DNA of 64,000 nucleotides from Shewanella algidipiscicola. Lineage in GTDB: Bacteria > Pseudomonadota > Gammaproteobacteria > Enterobacterales > Shewanellaceae. The notes under the pieces are model-generated. The model was not told the DNA's origin. It did no database searches and saw only the letters and a program-made list of their open reading frames with translations. Position 1 is the stretch's first letter, and every line of letters begins with the position of its first letter. Of the stretch, positions 37,557-45,692 are shown in pieces. A program made the translations under genes and the position numbers. The DNA lies in the NCBI RefSeq assembly GCF_003605125.1, contig NZ_QPQT01000001.1, positions 62,001 through 126,000 on the forward strand, read 5' to 3'.

Positions 37557-38039
37557 TTAGTGGTGATGGCCGCCAACCCCGTGGGCGTGACCATGAGCAA
37601 TCTCTTCGGCACTGGCTTCGCGCGCATCGACAATCGTTAAGTCAAAGGTTAACTCGCGACCGGCTAAAGGATGATTAACATCCACGGTCGCCATAAACTT
37701 ACCCACTTTAACTACGGTCACTTGGCGCTGACCTTGATCAGTGTTGATAATGGCGCGCATGCCGGGTTTCCACACTTTAGCACCCTGAAGATGCTTAACT
37801 GAAACCCGCTGCTCTGCATCCTCATTACGAATACCGTAAGTCAACTCTGGTGGCAATGTCACTGAGAAACTGTCACCCACTTCACGACCGGTAATGGCAT
37901 TTTCGACACCGGGCATCATATTGTCATGACCATGAAGATAGGCGATGGGATCTAACCCTTCGTTGGTCTCAAGCACGTCGCCCGCTTCGTCACGTAACGT
38001 GTAGTTAAACTGCACCACCATATCATCTTTAATGCTCAT
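37557..38039 (-). CDS. slyD: FKBP-type peptidyl-prolyl isomerase, SlyD-like
   Basis: A 160-residue cytoplasmic prolyl isomerase and chaperone. The FKBP part is split by an IF (insert-in-flap) domain, as in SlyD: VVQFNYTLRDEAGDVLETNEGLDPIAYLHGHDNMMPGVENAITGREVGDSFSVTLPPELTYG, then the insert VSVKHLQGAKVWKPGMRAIINTDQGQRQVTVVKVGKFMATVDVNHPLAGRELTFDLTIVDARE. The C terminus has only a short His cluster (HGHAHGVGGHHH), so nickel handling is possible but weaker than in the His/Cys-rich tail of E. coli SlyD. ATG 38039 with AAGGATCC upstream is chosen over one eight codons earlier. Confidence 0.88.
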   Translation of the reverse strand: MSIKDDMVVQFNYTLRDEAGDVLETNEGLDPIAYLHGHDNMMPGVENAITGREVGDSFSVTLPPELTYGIRNEDAEQRVSVKHLQGAKVWKPGMRAIINTDQGQRQVTVVKVGKFMATVDVNHPLAGRELTFDLTIVDAREASAEEIAHGHAHGVGGHHH

Positions 38040-38191
38040 CAAGGATCCTTTGTCTCTGTTCAAAAATAAAATTCGCCAGAGCTTAACAAAACTTGTTTCA
38101 TTGCTCTAGCGCTATCACTACCTTGGCACGATTTAATTAGGCTAAGGCAACCATGACCACCGCCATGGACGCATCATGCAGCGCTCGATAA

Positions 38192-39400
38192 TTATTCCAA
38201 CCCCAGCAGCTTGAAGGTTTCATCACTTGGAAAACCATCGGCAATTAATCCCACGCTGCGCTGATAGTCCTGTAAACCGGAGCGCGAATTACGGCCAAGT
38301 ACGCCATCTGGAGTGCCAACATCAAACCCTTTTTCATTGAGCTTAGTCTGTAACGCTTTGAGTTTGTCACGACTGATATTCGCTTGTTGCGGCGGCGCTA
38401 CACGTAATGGCGCCGCGCCATTAATACGGTCGGCTAAGTGCCCTACCGCGATGGCATAAAATTCAGAGCGGTTCCAACGCATGATCACATTAAAATTGTC
38501 ATAGCCTAAAAATGCAGGGCCTGTATGACCTGCCGGTAAATATAAGGCCGCCTGCATATCTGGGGTCGACAACGGCTGCCCATTAGCTTTCGTTAACCCA
38601 AGTGTCGCCCACTGGGTCAGTGGTAAGGTGGCTTTGCTACCCAAATAACGATAATCATAGGCGTTAGGCACCAAGACTTCACGGCCCCAGCGCTCATTAC
38701 GTGCCCAGCCTAATTGTTTTAAAAAGTTGGCCGCTGAGCTAAGCGCATCGGCAGTACTGTTCCATAAATCGGCTTTACCATCGCCATCGCCATCGACCGC
38801 ATATTGTGCATAAGCCGACGGCATAAACTGAGTGTGTCCCATGGCGCCCGCCCACGAGCCAACCATGTCACTGGTATCAAACTGATAGGCTTCCTTGAGT
38901 TTCAATGCCTGAAGTAATTCGCCACTAAAATAACGGCTGCGACGTTGATCGCAGGCCAATGTAGTTAGCGAATCAATCACTGGCATCTTACCTTTATAAG
39001 AGCCAAAATTAGTTTCCAGCCCCCAAAAAGCCATCAAATACTGAGGAGGAATGCCGTAGGTCTGTTGTAATTGACTCAGTAATGGACCGTGTTGCTTTAA
39101 TAAACGGCGCCCTTCTTGTACACGCCAATCGGTCACGCGTTTAGTAAAATAATTTTCAAATGTTTGACTAAACTCAGGCTGCTTTTTATCCAGCTCAATA
39201 ACGCGTGTCACATACTTAACCTGACCCAAGGTTTCATCAATGGTTTTGGTCGAAATGCCCGCGGCTATGGCTTGCTGTTTTAGATTATCGACGCAAACAT
39301 TGAAATCTTGTTCCGCGTTAATGGGGTCAACAGCCAAGGCTGAAAAAGCACTGAGACTCGAGGCAAACATGAATGAGGCAAGTGTGAACATTTTAGTCAA
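38192..39400 (-). CDS. MltB-family lytic murein transglycosylase with C-terminal peptidoglycan-binding domain
   Basis: A 402-residue periplasmic lytic transglycosylase (family 3). A signal peptide (FMFASSLSAFSALA) is followed by the catalytic domain with E129 in AFWGLETNFGSYKGK, and SWAGAMGHTQFMPSAYAQYAVDGDGDGKADLWNSTADALSSAANFL. A PG_binding_1 domain closes the protein (about 340-400, LKALQTKLNEKGFDVGTPDGVLGRNSRSGLQDYQ). No lipobox, so it is the soluble form. Start TTG 39400 has GGAG eight bases upstream; the ATG three codons later is the alternative. Confidence 0.9.
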   Translation of the reverse strand: MTKMFTLASFMFASSLSAFSALAVDPINAEQDFNVCVDNLKQQAIAAGISTKTIDETLGQVKYVTRVIELDKKQPEFSQTFENYFTKRVTDWRVQEGRRLLKQHGPLLSQLQQTYGIPPQYLMAFWGLETNFGSYKGKMPVIDSLTTLACDQRRSRYFSGELLQALKLKEAYQFDTSDMVGSWAGAMGHTQFMPSAYAQYAVDGDGDGKADLWNSTADALSSAANFLKQLGWARNERWGREVLVPNAYDYRYLGSKATLPLTQWATLGLTKANGQPLSTPDMQAALYLPAGHTGPAFLGYDNFNVIMRWNRSEFYAIAVGHLADRINGAAPLRVAPPQQANISRDKLKALQTKLNEKGFDVGTPDGVLGRNSRSGLQDYQRSVGLIADGFPSDETFKLLGLE

Positions 39401-39593
39401 AATAGGGACTCCAAAATATTAGGGCTGAATATACACGCTACCCAATAACTGACAGCCTAAAAAAAGATGATAGCGTACTGACATCATAGCGATAGAAACT
39501 ATTAATACTAAGTATTTTATGATTAATTATTGTTGGAATTGCCGCTTTTAAGAGTGAGCGTTTAAATAGTGCACTTTTTCATAAAACAATCAC

Positions 39594-39621
39594 TTGGTCG
39601 AGCACTCAGTTGGCGTATAAT
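39594..39621 (+). promoter_or_regulatory. Sigma-70-like promoter of the DUF2750 gene
   Basis: TTGGTC (39594-39599), a 16-base spacer and a perfect TATAAT (39616-39621) lie 35 bp ahead of the ATG. This gives a short leader. Confidence 0.7.
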
Positions 39622-39655
39622 AGAGCCGTTTTTAATCGACTTCTAAGAGAGCAAC

Positions 39656-40015
39656 ATGACTGATAGCAATCCCGTGTTAGCAAGTTTTATCGACAACGTA
39701 AAAGAACACCAAGCCGTTTGGGGTCTTCAAGACGAAACTGGCGAAGGCTGGGTGGTATGTGACTCTTCAGAATATGAAGAAACGGATGTGATGCCGCTGT
39801 GGTCAAGTGAAGCACAGGCAAAAGTGCATTGCACCGACGAATGGCAAGATTATCAACCCGCGGCTATTAGCCTAGAAGAGTTTTTAGAATACTGGGTTAA
39901 AGATCTACATGATGATGGCGTCTTAGTGGGCGTTGACTGGATAGCTGAGCAAGAGTGCTTAGAGTTAGATCCTATCGGCCTAGCTAAAAACTTAGTCGAT
40001 ATCGAGCAAGAATAA
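39656..40015 (+). CDS. DUF2750 domain protein
   Basis: A 119-residue acidic cytoplasmic protein. It matches the DUF2750 pattern: FIDNVKEHQAVWGLQDETGEGWVV, VMPLWSSEAQAKVHCTDEWQDYQPAAISLEEFLEYWVKDLHDDGVLVGVDWIAEQECLELDP. Function unknown. A clear promoter lies just upstream, and the next gene follows after 50 bp on the same strand. Confidence 0.82.
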   Translation: MTDSNPVLASFIDNVKEHQAVWGLQDETGEGWVVCDSSEYEETDVMPLWSSEAQAKVHCTDEWQDYQPAAISLEEFLEYWVKDLHDDGVLVGVDWIAEQECLELDPIGLAKNLVDIEQE

Positions 40016-40065
40016 TTCCTTGGCAAGTCTTATTGTAGTGATGTCAGCAGCCGAGGGAACTTCCC

Positions 40066-40713
40066 TTGTCTGCTGATATCCCGTTAATCGATATCCCATT
40101 TGAGCAACGTCACACCTGTTGGTTTTGCAGTGAACCTTGCGATTGCGTGCTGCATTATGAAGCACAGCCTTACACTCCCCATCCCTCATTAGCCGTCCCC
40201 TGCTGTAAAGAGTGCCTCAACATTGCCAAACGCTCGCCATTAACCTCTATTTGGGATTGCCATATGGCAGTTAAAGATGAATTAATGCGCATTTATGCTA
40301 AACATTTAGCCATTGGTGAAAACTGGACAGAGCAAGAACTCGCCGAGTCTGAGTTTTCGTGTAAGGTGTTTGAGGGGTTTAAAAAGAGTGCTTGGTTTAT
40401 GTATCAAGTGGCTAAAACCCGCGTAAGTGTTGCGCCTTGGCCACTGAGCATCGATGGAGTGCTGATTGACAATCAAGATTATCAACTGGCGTTTGAATTT
40501 GATGGGGTTCAATATCGCAGTATTGCTAATGCTGTAGAGCATTACAGCCAGATGCTGGGGTTAGACCGCCACTTTTTACATGATATTGTAACGCTCGTCG
40601 GGCGAGAGCGTTTTGCCTACGCGGTCAGAGTCTGCCGCCTTAATATCGTTAGTACTCAAGCCGTCAAACGGCAAATCTTGGCTGACATCGCCAGCCAAGA
40701 AACTCACATTTAA
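40066..40713 (+). CDS. Hypothetical Cys-rich protein with a putative zinc site
   Basis: A 215-residue cytoplasmic protein I do not recognise. The N terminus has two cysteine pairs in HTCWFCSEPCDC and VPCCKECLNIAK, suggesting a zinc-ribbon or HNH-like knuckle. The rest is helical with FEGFKKSAWFMYQVAKTRV and a hydrophobic/acidic stretch LIDNQDYQLAFEFDGVQYRSIANAVEHYSQMLGL. The start is TTG at 40066, with GAGGGAA upstream at normal spacing. It is probably co-transcribed with the DUF2750 gene. Its last four bases overlap convergent cheV. Confidence 0.7.
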   Translation: MSADIPLIDIPFEQRHTCWFCSEPCDCVLHYEAQPYTPHPSLAVPCCKECLNIAKRSPLTSIWDCHMAVKDELMRIYAKHLAIGENWTEQELAESEFSCKVFEGFKKSAWFMYQVAKTRVSVAPWPLSIDGVLIDNQDYQLAFEFDGVQYRSIANAVEHYSQMLGLDRHFLHDIVTLVGRERFAYAVRVCRLNIVSTQAVKRQILADIASQETHI

Positions 40714-41654
40714 GCCTCGACTAACTGCCTGAGACGATCTTGCACCACACCGACCAATAAATCCGGCTGGAACTTTGAGATAAATTTATTACAGCCCACC
40801 TTTTCGACCATAGCATGATTAAAACTACCACTGAGTGAGGTATTGAGGGTGATGAATAATGCCTGCATACGTTTGTCATTACGTATCTCATGGGTGAGCC
40901 GGTAACCGTCCATTTCAGGCATTTCTGCATCGGTTATCAACATCAAAATCTCATCGTAAACGTTAATCCCTTCATCACACCAGCTTTGCAACAACTTCAG
41001 CGCTTGCAAACCGTCAGATACCTCTATCACTTCGATACCCAAGGGCATTAAGGTCTCTTTAATTTGCCGCCTAGCTGTTGAGGAGTCATCGGCAATTAAA
41101 ATCTTGCGCCCCACCATATTCTCAACCAATGACTCATCTAACACGCCATCAGATAGCGTGATATCGTAATGGATGATCTCAGCCAGCACCTTTTCTACAT
41201 CGATAATTGACACTAATTGTGTTCCACCATCGACCTCAATTTTAGTAATAGCGGTTAAATAACTGTTACTACCAGCGGTTTTCGGAGGCGGCATAATGTC
41301 GCCCCAGGTCATGTTAATGATGTGCTCAACCTTACCCACCATAAAACCTTGCACGCTGCGGTTATATTCAGTGATGATTAAATTAGCCTCAAGGTTCTCT
41401 GCCATCGGCTGATAGCCAATGGCACGACGTAAATCGATCACTGGAATCGATACGCCGCGGATATTGGCCACCCCTTTAATACTGTCATGGCTACCAGGAA
41501 GATGACTTAACGCCGGCAGTTTAACGACCTCTTTCACTTTGAAGACATTAATGGCGAACAATTGGGTGGCATTAATACGGAACAATAAGAGCTCTAAACG
41601 ATTTTCACCCACCAATTTTGTTCTTTGATCAACTGAATCTAACACCTTAGCCAT
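40710..41654 (-). CDS. cheV: Chemotaxis coupling protein CheV
   Basis: A 314-residue cytoplasmic protein that combines a CheW-like scaffold with a receiver domain and links receptors to CheA. CheW domain at about 20-165: LELLLFRINATQLFAINVFKVKEVVKLPALSHLPGSHDSIKGVANIRGVSIPVIDLRRAIGY. Receiver at about 184-310: ILIADDSSTARRQIKE, phospho-acceptor D242 in LMLITDAEMPEMDGYRLTHEIR, and KFISKF. No other chemotaxis genes are in the window, so it is an orphan copy; Shewanella carries several. Confidence 0.95.
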   Translation of the reverse strand: MAKVLDSVDQRTKLVGENRLELLLFRINATQLFAINVFKVKEVVKLPALSHLPGSHDSIKGVANIRGVSIPVIDLRRAIGYQPMAENLEANLIITEYNRSVQGFMVGKVEHIINMTWGDIMPPPKTAGSNSYLTAITKIEVDGGTQLVSIIDVEKVLAEIIHYDITLSDGVLDESLVENMVGRKILIADDSSTARRQIKETLMPLGIEVIEVSDGLQALKLLQSWCDEGINVYDEILMLITDAEMPEMDGYRLTHEIRNDKRMQALFITLNTSLSGSFNHAMVEKVGCNKFISKFQPDLLVGVVQDRLRQLVEA

Positions 41655-41889
41655 ACATCATCCCGTTACTGCTTTTAAATGTGTGTACTTATTTTGCGTT
41701 GATTATAACTCGTATAGCGGGATTTAGAATCACCTTAAGCCATTGAAGATCACATGTTATCTATATTTTTAATGACATTTCCGCTACTTTACCTAATCAA
41801 AAGTATTAAGCTAACCTCTGCCATCACCATCATATTGCCAGTGACCAGTTGTCATAAGGTTATTCAACCAACTCCAGCATAAAACCTAG

Positions 41890-42150
41890 GGCCTATTGAT
41901 CTTTGCTGGTTGAATGTTGTTCGAAACAAAAACGTGTTAATCGAGGCGAGTGGATTACAGCCTAGCCATCTAAGCAAAATTCACTTAACAAAGAGTCAAA
42001 TGTTTTTAGCCAACCCTTTCGGGCAGTGTTTGTTGAGTATTTCTACTGCGTTCTTAGCTTTTTATGTGGAATAACTCCACCACAAAGCTTCTGCCTTGTA
42101 TAAATACCCAACAATTCGCTGTAACAACAAGCTTGAAAGATCAACAGGCC
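41890..42150. mobile_element. MITE, 261 bp, with inverted ends and CTAG target duplication
   Basis: Terminal inverted repeats GGCCTATTGATCTTT (left) and GGCCTGTTGATCTTT (right, read inward) match at 14 of 15 positions. The element is flanked by CTAG on both sides (41886-41889 and 42151-42154), a target duplication fitting the YTAR targets of IS5-type transposases; the ends are palindromic, so TA is also possible. The interior has no transposase gene. It is AT-rich with internal hairpins such as GTGGA/TCCAC near 42066-42083. I believe similar sequences recur in Shewanella and Pseudoalteromonas genomes, from memory. Confidence 0.82.
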
Positions 42151-42348
42151 CTAGGCAAGCATAATAGATAATATTCAAAGCACTCATTGAGCAAACAAGC
42201 CTTAATAAAACAATACCTAAACAGCACACCGCTAAAAAGGCACGGTTCAATCATTCACTTAGCCACTCACGTATGTTGCGTAAAATGCACATAATGATAG
42301 CGATAAGGCTAACGAATGAAATAAAACAACAATAATGACAGCAATATG

Positions 42349-42376
42349 TTGACAAAGGTTAACTTGTCGATATACT
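42349..42376 (+). promoter_or_regulatory. Strong sigma-70-like promoter, long leader ahead
   Basis: A perfect TTGACA (42349-42354), 16-base spacer and TATACT (42371-42376). Transcription would start near 42383, giving a leader of about 305 nt to the 57-residue gene. Confidence 0.72.
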
Positions 42377-42688
42377 CGCTCAATTGAACTTCCTGCCCCA
42401 TTTGCTTGTATAGCTCGACCCTTCAGTCATCGCATCCAACAAAAATCAGCAGCATCTCTTTTGTCATAGATTTGTCATCAAACGATGGTTAACTCTATAG
42501 GCTAACAATTCAATGTTGTGATCTGTCTAACAACGATTATCAGATTAAGCCACAACGTCGACTTGATTAGCGCTAAAGAAATGGATAGTCTCAGTAACTT
42601 AGAATTCATCTTTCGCTAAAGCTAAGGATATTTTTATTATTAAATTTCAACTGCTAACCAAGCAGTCATTATTAAAGGAGTATGGCCT

Positions 42689-42862
42689 ATGTCGTACAAT
42701 ATGAACGGTCAAGAGATCACGGTTAATTTTCCAGTGGCCTCGATATCATCAAACAAAACGTCTATCGCATTTACTGACAGTGTTGGTAAAAATAGACAAA
42801 CCTTTTCAAAACGTACCGAAGCGTTACAGTTTATGAAATGGTTACTTTCAAGCAATAAATAA
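42689..42862 (+). CDS. Small hypothetical protein, 57 aa
   Basis: A short gene encoding MSYNMNGQEITVNFPVASIS...KRTEALQFMKWLLSSNK. AAGGAG at 42675-42680 lies eight bases ahead of ATG 42689; another ATG at 42682 is too close to that site and closes after 14 codons. The protein is basic and soluble, with a beta-rich first half and a helical end (ALQFMKWLLSS). I do not recognise it. A strong promoter 300 nt upstream and the good ribosome binding site argue for a real gene. The inverted repeat TTCGATAC/GTATCGAA (42874-42902) follows the stop. Confidence 0.72.
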   Translation: MSYNMNGQEITVNFPVASISSNKTSIAFTDSVGKNRQTFSKRTEALQFMKWLLSSNK

Positions 42863-43009
42863 ATCTCAGGCTATTCGATACACCTCCTCTCTTCGTATCG
42901 AAGGTTGCTAACGCAACAAGTAGGATTGACATCATTCGTCAACGACTCAGCACACTTCATTTGGCCTAGGTTGTATCACTTTCACAGATACTGACCTAGC
43001 CAAGTGATA

Positions 43010-43957
43010 TTACCCCCCATATTTTCTCCTGTATCTCGGCAACATAGACTCATTCCCCAGTATTCCACCTTGATGTACATAAAGCACCTTAGCCATTGGC
43101 TTATTTGCAAGAAAGTGCAGTAATACTAGCCAGCCGAGTGGATCGTACAGTAATTCAAACTCCATTCCAGCTTGCTTAAGCTTTTGCCATACTTGGAAAA
43201 ATTCGGGATAAAGCTTACCAAAATGGTAACGTTTATTCGGGCTCAAAATTTGAGGAAACATAGACTCATCGCTAGCCAACATTCGCCATTGCAGCTTAAG
43301 GTAATCATCCCCGCCAACGGCTGAGCATGTCATTACTTGAATGCTATCATCGAGTTCGGTAAAACTCTTTTGTAAAAATAGCGCTGTGGTTCCCGTCCCC
43401 GAAGGTAAAAAAACCGTAAGCTGACTTAACTGCTCGGCCTGTTTCCACGCTATGATCTCACGTGCTAATTGCCGCACCCCAGGTTCTGCATAATGACAAC
43501 GTCCACCTTCTGGGATAAATAACAGCTCGTCACGGCCCGGTAATACACATTGCTCAATATAATCCGCGCAATCATGCTGTCCCCTATCTAGGCACTGACT
43601 TAAGTCAATAATCTTAGCGCCATTTTGCAACGCTGCACGGTAATTACCCAGCGGATTGTTAAGGAGGTGGCTGGCGATATGATCGACATAAAACTGTAAT
43701 TGCCAGCCCTTGAGTTTAGCCAGTGCGGACATAGAATAGAGTGAGTTCGCTTGGGGTGAGCCATATCCCACCAAAGTGTCAATACTGGGGAAGTCCTGCT
43801 CGAGAAAATAGGCAAACTTGCGCGCCTTATTGCCAGAAAAAGCCGGATGGAGTAAGTCATCTCGTTTGACAAAAACATCATGCCCATCAACATGTAGCAC
43901 ATGTACTGGTGTATCAGTCAGTTGTATCATAAGCCGATCATAGATAAAGAACTCCAT
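43010..43957 (-). CDS. PLP-dependent ACC deaminase / D-cysteine desulfhydrase family protein
   Basis: A 315-residue cytoplasmic enzyme of the tryptophan-synthase-beta fold. The PLP lysine is K44 in HPAFSGNKARKFAYFL. Other marks are VGYGSPQANSLYSMSALAKLKGW, FIPEGGRCHYAEPGVRQLA and FLPSGTGTTALFL, the glycine loop binding PLP phosphate. It may open the cyclopropane of 1-aminocyclopropane-1-carboxylate or desulfhydrate D-cysteine; true ACC deaminases cannot be told apart here by eye. An alternative ATG lies nine codons in (43930). It stands alone. Confidence 0.85.
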   Translation of the reverse strand: MEFFIYDRLMIQLTDTPVHVLHVDGHDVFVKRDDLLHPAFSGNKARKFAYFLEQDFPSIDTLVGYGSPQANSLYSMSALAKLKGWQLQFYVDHIASHLLNNPLGNYRAALQNGAKIIDLSQCLDRGQHDCADYIEQCVLPGRDELLFIPEGGRCHYAEPGVRQLAREIIAWKQAEQLSQLTVFLPSGTGTTALFLQKSFTELDDSIQVMTCSAVGGDDYLKLQWRMLASDESMFPQILSPNKRYHFGKLYPEFFQVWQKLKQAGMEFELLYDPLGWLVLLHFLANKPMAKVLYVHQGGILGNESMLPRYRRKYGG

Positions 43958-44260
43958 TTTACACGGGCTGTTACGCCTTGGCTAACTTCAGTATAAAGTA
44001 CCTTAGCGACGCTATGGCGGTGCACTGTTGATAGCATACTCCCGCTTATTTGTTAGTCTGATATGCTAAGCAGTAGTGAAAAATCCCATCTATGCGTGTA
44101 ATGAAAATTAAAAAGCAATAATAAACAGTAGGTTAAATGTTGGCATGATTATCGCTTGATTGCATTTATAGGTGATTAACAATACTGAAATAGCGTGAGA
44201 CACATTCGCCCTTACTGGCGACATCGATAGCATAAGTGAAAACAATAACTGGAGCGCTCA
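43958..44260. other. 303-bp divergent intergenic region
   Basis: AT-rich region between the divergent ACC-deaminase-family and yccF genes. It should hold both promoters. I see no RNA gene, repeat or ORF in it. Confidence 0.5.
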
Positions 44261-44671
44261 ATGACCGTCATTCGTTTACTACTCAATATTGCATGGTTTA
44301 TTTTAGGTGGGTTAGTGATGGGGTTAGCCTGGTGGTTAGCCGGCATACTCTGTTTTATCAGTATTATTGGCATTCCCTTTGGCCGCGCCTGTTTTGTGAT
44401 TGGTGAAATGGCTTTTTGGCCCTTTGGTCAAGAAAGCCACAACCGTAAAGCTTTAACTGGCGTTGAGGATCTAGGCACCGGTCCACTGGGTATGATAGGC
44501 AATGTCATCTGGTTTCTATTATTTGGTTTCTGGTTAGCGATAGGTCATCTTGTCCATGCACTGGCTTTATTTGTCAGCATTATCGGCATTCCGTTTGGGC
44601 TCCAGCATTTAAAACTGGCCCTACTCAGCCTAACGCCAATAGGACAAACCATCAAAACCAAAGCCGCTTAA
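44261..44671 (+). CDS. yccF: YccF-family inner membrane protein
   Basis: A 136-residue integral membrane protein with two YccF repeats, each ending in the signature SIIGIPFG (ILCFISIIGIPFGRACFVIGEMAFWPFGQ and LALFVSIIGIPFGLQHLKLA). Hydrophobic helices lie at about 5-40, 72-95 and 95-118. GGAG stands eight bases before the ATG. The function of YccF is unknown; no transport partner is adjacent. A small PGPGW-type membrane protein follows after 37 bp, probably in the same transcript. Confidence 0.92.
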   Translation: MTVIRLLLNIAWFILGGLVMGLAWWLAGILCFISIIGIPFGRACFVIGEMAFWPFGQESHNRKALTGVEDLGTGPLGMIGNVIWFLLFGFWLAIGHLVHALALFVSIIGIPFGLQHLKLALLSLTPIGQTIKTKAA

Positions 44672-44708
44672 CTCAACCTGCTGTTCACTATTTATGGAGT
44701 ATTAATTA

Positions 44709-44939
44709 ATGGGTAACCCATTGCGTAAGATGGTTATCGCCATGATAGGAGGCAGCTTAGTATTGCTTGGTGCTGTGCTAATAATACTGCCAGGCCCTGC
44801 ATGGTTACTACTGCCTGTAGGGCTCGCAGTATTGAGTATTGAATACCCATGGGCAAGGCGTTGGCTCAAACTCAGTCAACGCCAGATGAAACAATCGGCA
44901 CTTTGGTTAGATAAGCGTTGGGCCAATAGGAAAGGCTAA
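44709..44939 (+). CDS. Small PGPGW-type transmembrane protein
   Basis: A 76-residue protein with two hydrophobic helices joined by the PGPAW turn (LVLLGAVLIILPGPAWLLLPVGLAVLSIEYPWARRWLK). The basic end RRWLKLSQRQMK should be cytoplasmic. It matches the putative transmembrane PGPGW family (one residue varies). Function unknown; it lies behind yccF. Confidence 0.83.
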   Translation: MGNPLRKMVIAMIGGSLVLLGAVLIILPGPAWLLLPVGLAVLSIEYPWARRWLKLSQRQMKQSALWLDKRWANRKG

Positions 44940-44947
44940 GTAAGGTA

Positions 44948-44981
44948 AATAACGCGCAGTAATTCGTTACTGCGCGTTATT
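44948..44981 (+). terminator. Long hairpin with TTCG loop after the yccF pair
   Basis: A perfect 15-bp stem (AATAACGCGCAGTAA / TTACTGCGCGTTATT) closed by a TTCG tetraloop, an especially stable RNA fold. The T tract after it is weak, so it may act as terminator or stabiliser. It lies between the convergent PGPGW gene and the DUF6508-like gene. Confidence 0.8.
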
Positions 44982-45084
44982 CATTGTTAGCACAGTCACA
45001 TTGCCAAGCGAGCATCACTCCGACAAGCATTTAAGAAATGCCTTGTAAAATAATAATTCAATTAATTGTTATGTTAGCGTTTGA

Positions 45085-45432
45085 TTAGTTATGGGTCATT
45101 TGGTTGAGTCGCTCTAAAATGGCTAATAACACGCCTTGGCGACGCATATTATCGAGCAAACCTACACTAAAGCGCTCAAGACGCGTCATAGCGGTCAATA
45201 ATAACTGACACTCTTGCAAGCTAGCATCACCAATATATTCAGGCCTATCGATAAGATGGCTATTTTGATACCAATCATTCCAGTCCAAGCACTCTAGTAA
45301 CAGGCCACTCTCGTGCAACTGTTCAGTAAAAGCATGCAGTTTACTGCTACATACAAGGTGTTCACCTTGGGTAAAATGCTGAGCATATTGCGCATATAAT
45401 GCAGAGATTTGTAATGACATAATATCACTCAT
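45085..45432 (-). CDS. Small protein, DUF6508-like
   Basis: A 115-residue cytoplasmic protein. The second half has the pattern LTAMTRLERFSVGLLDNMRRQGVLLAILERL preceded by LECLDWNDWYQ, close to what I recall of DUF6508. Function unknown. No signal peptide or membrane segment. It is separated from the LysR gene by 260 bp in which I see no feature. Confidence 0.62.
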   Translation of the reverse strand: MSDIMSLQISALYAQYAQHFTQGEHLVCSSKLHAFTEQLHESGLLLECLDWNDWYQNSHLIDRPEYIGDASLQECQLLLTAMTRLERFSVGLLDNMRRQGVLLAILERLNQMTHN

Positions 45433-45692
45433 ACCGACCTCCTAAAGCGAAATATCAGGACTCGCAACCAACAATGTGGCGCGTAGCACTAAACTAACGA
45501 CAAAAGAGATAAGCACGTCACCTTAACCAACTAACGGGGTATTAGGCTAAGTCAATGCAGCTGAACCATAGCTTAACGGCTGAGCATAAGCCTGCGGCGG
45601 ATCATAATTCGAGAGGGCTGCGGCGTGCAAGAGCTGCTGTAGTATCAGAAATGAAGCCAGACTAAACAGGTACGCTGGTAGGGTAATAGGAA

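Larger units (their letters stand above)
41655..42688. other. 1034-bp intergenic region holding a MITE, a promoter and a long leader
   Basis: No protein gene is convincing in this stretch. From left to right it has the cheV upstream region, a 261-bp MITE (41890-42150), a sigma-70-like promoter (42349-42376) and a leader of about 300 nt in front of the 57-residue gene at 42689. Confidence 0.75.

Noticed and set aside
42062..42250. Minus-strand open frame of 62 codons over the right end of the MITE
   Set aside because: It runs across the element's end and its flank and has no family-like sequence; treated as chance.
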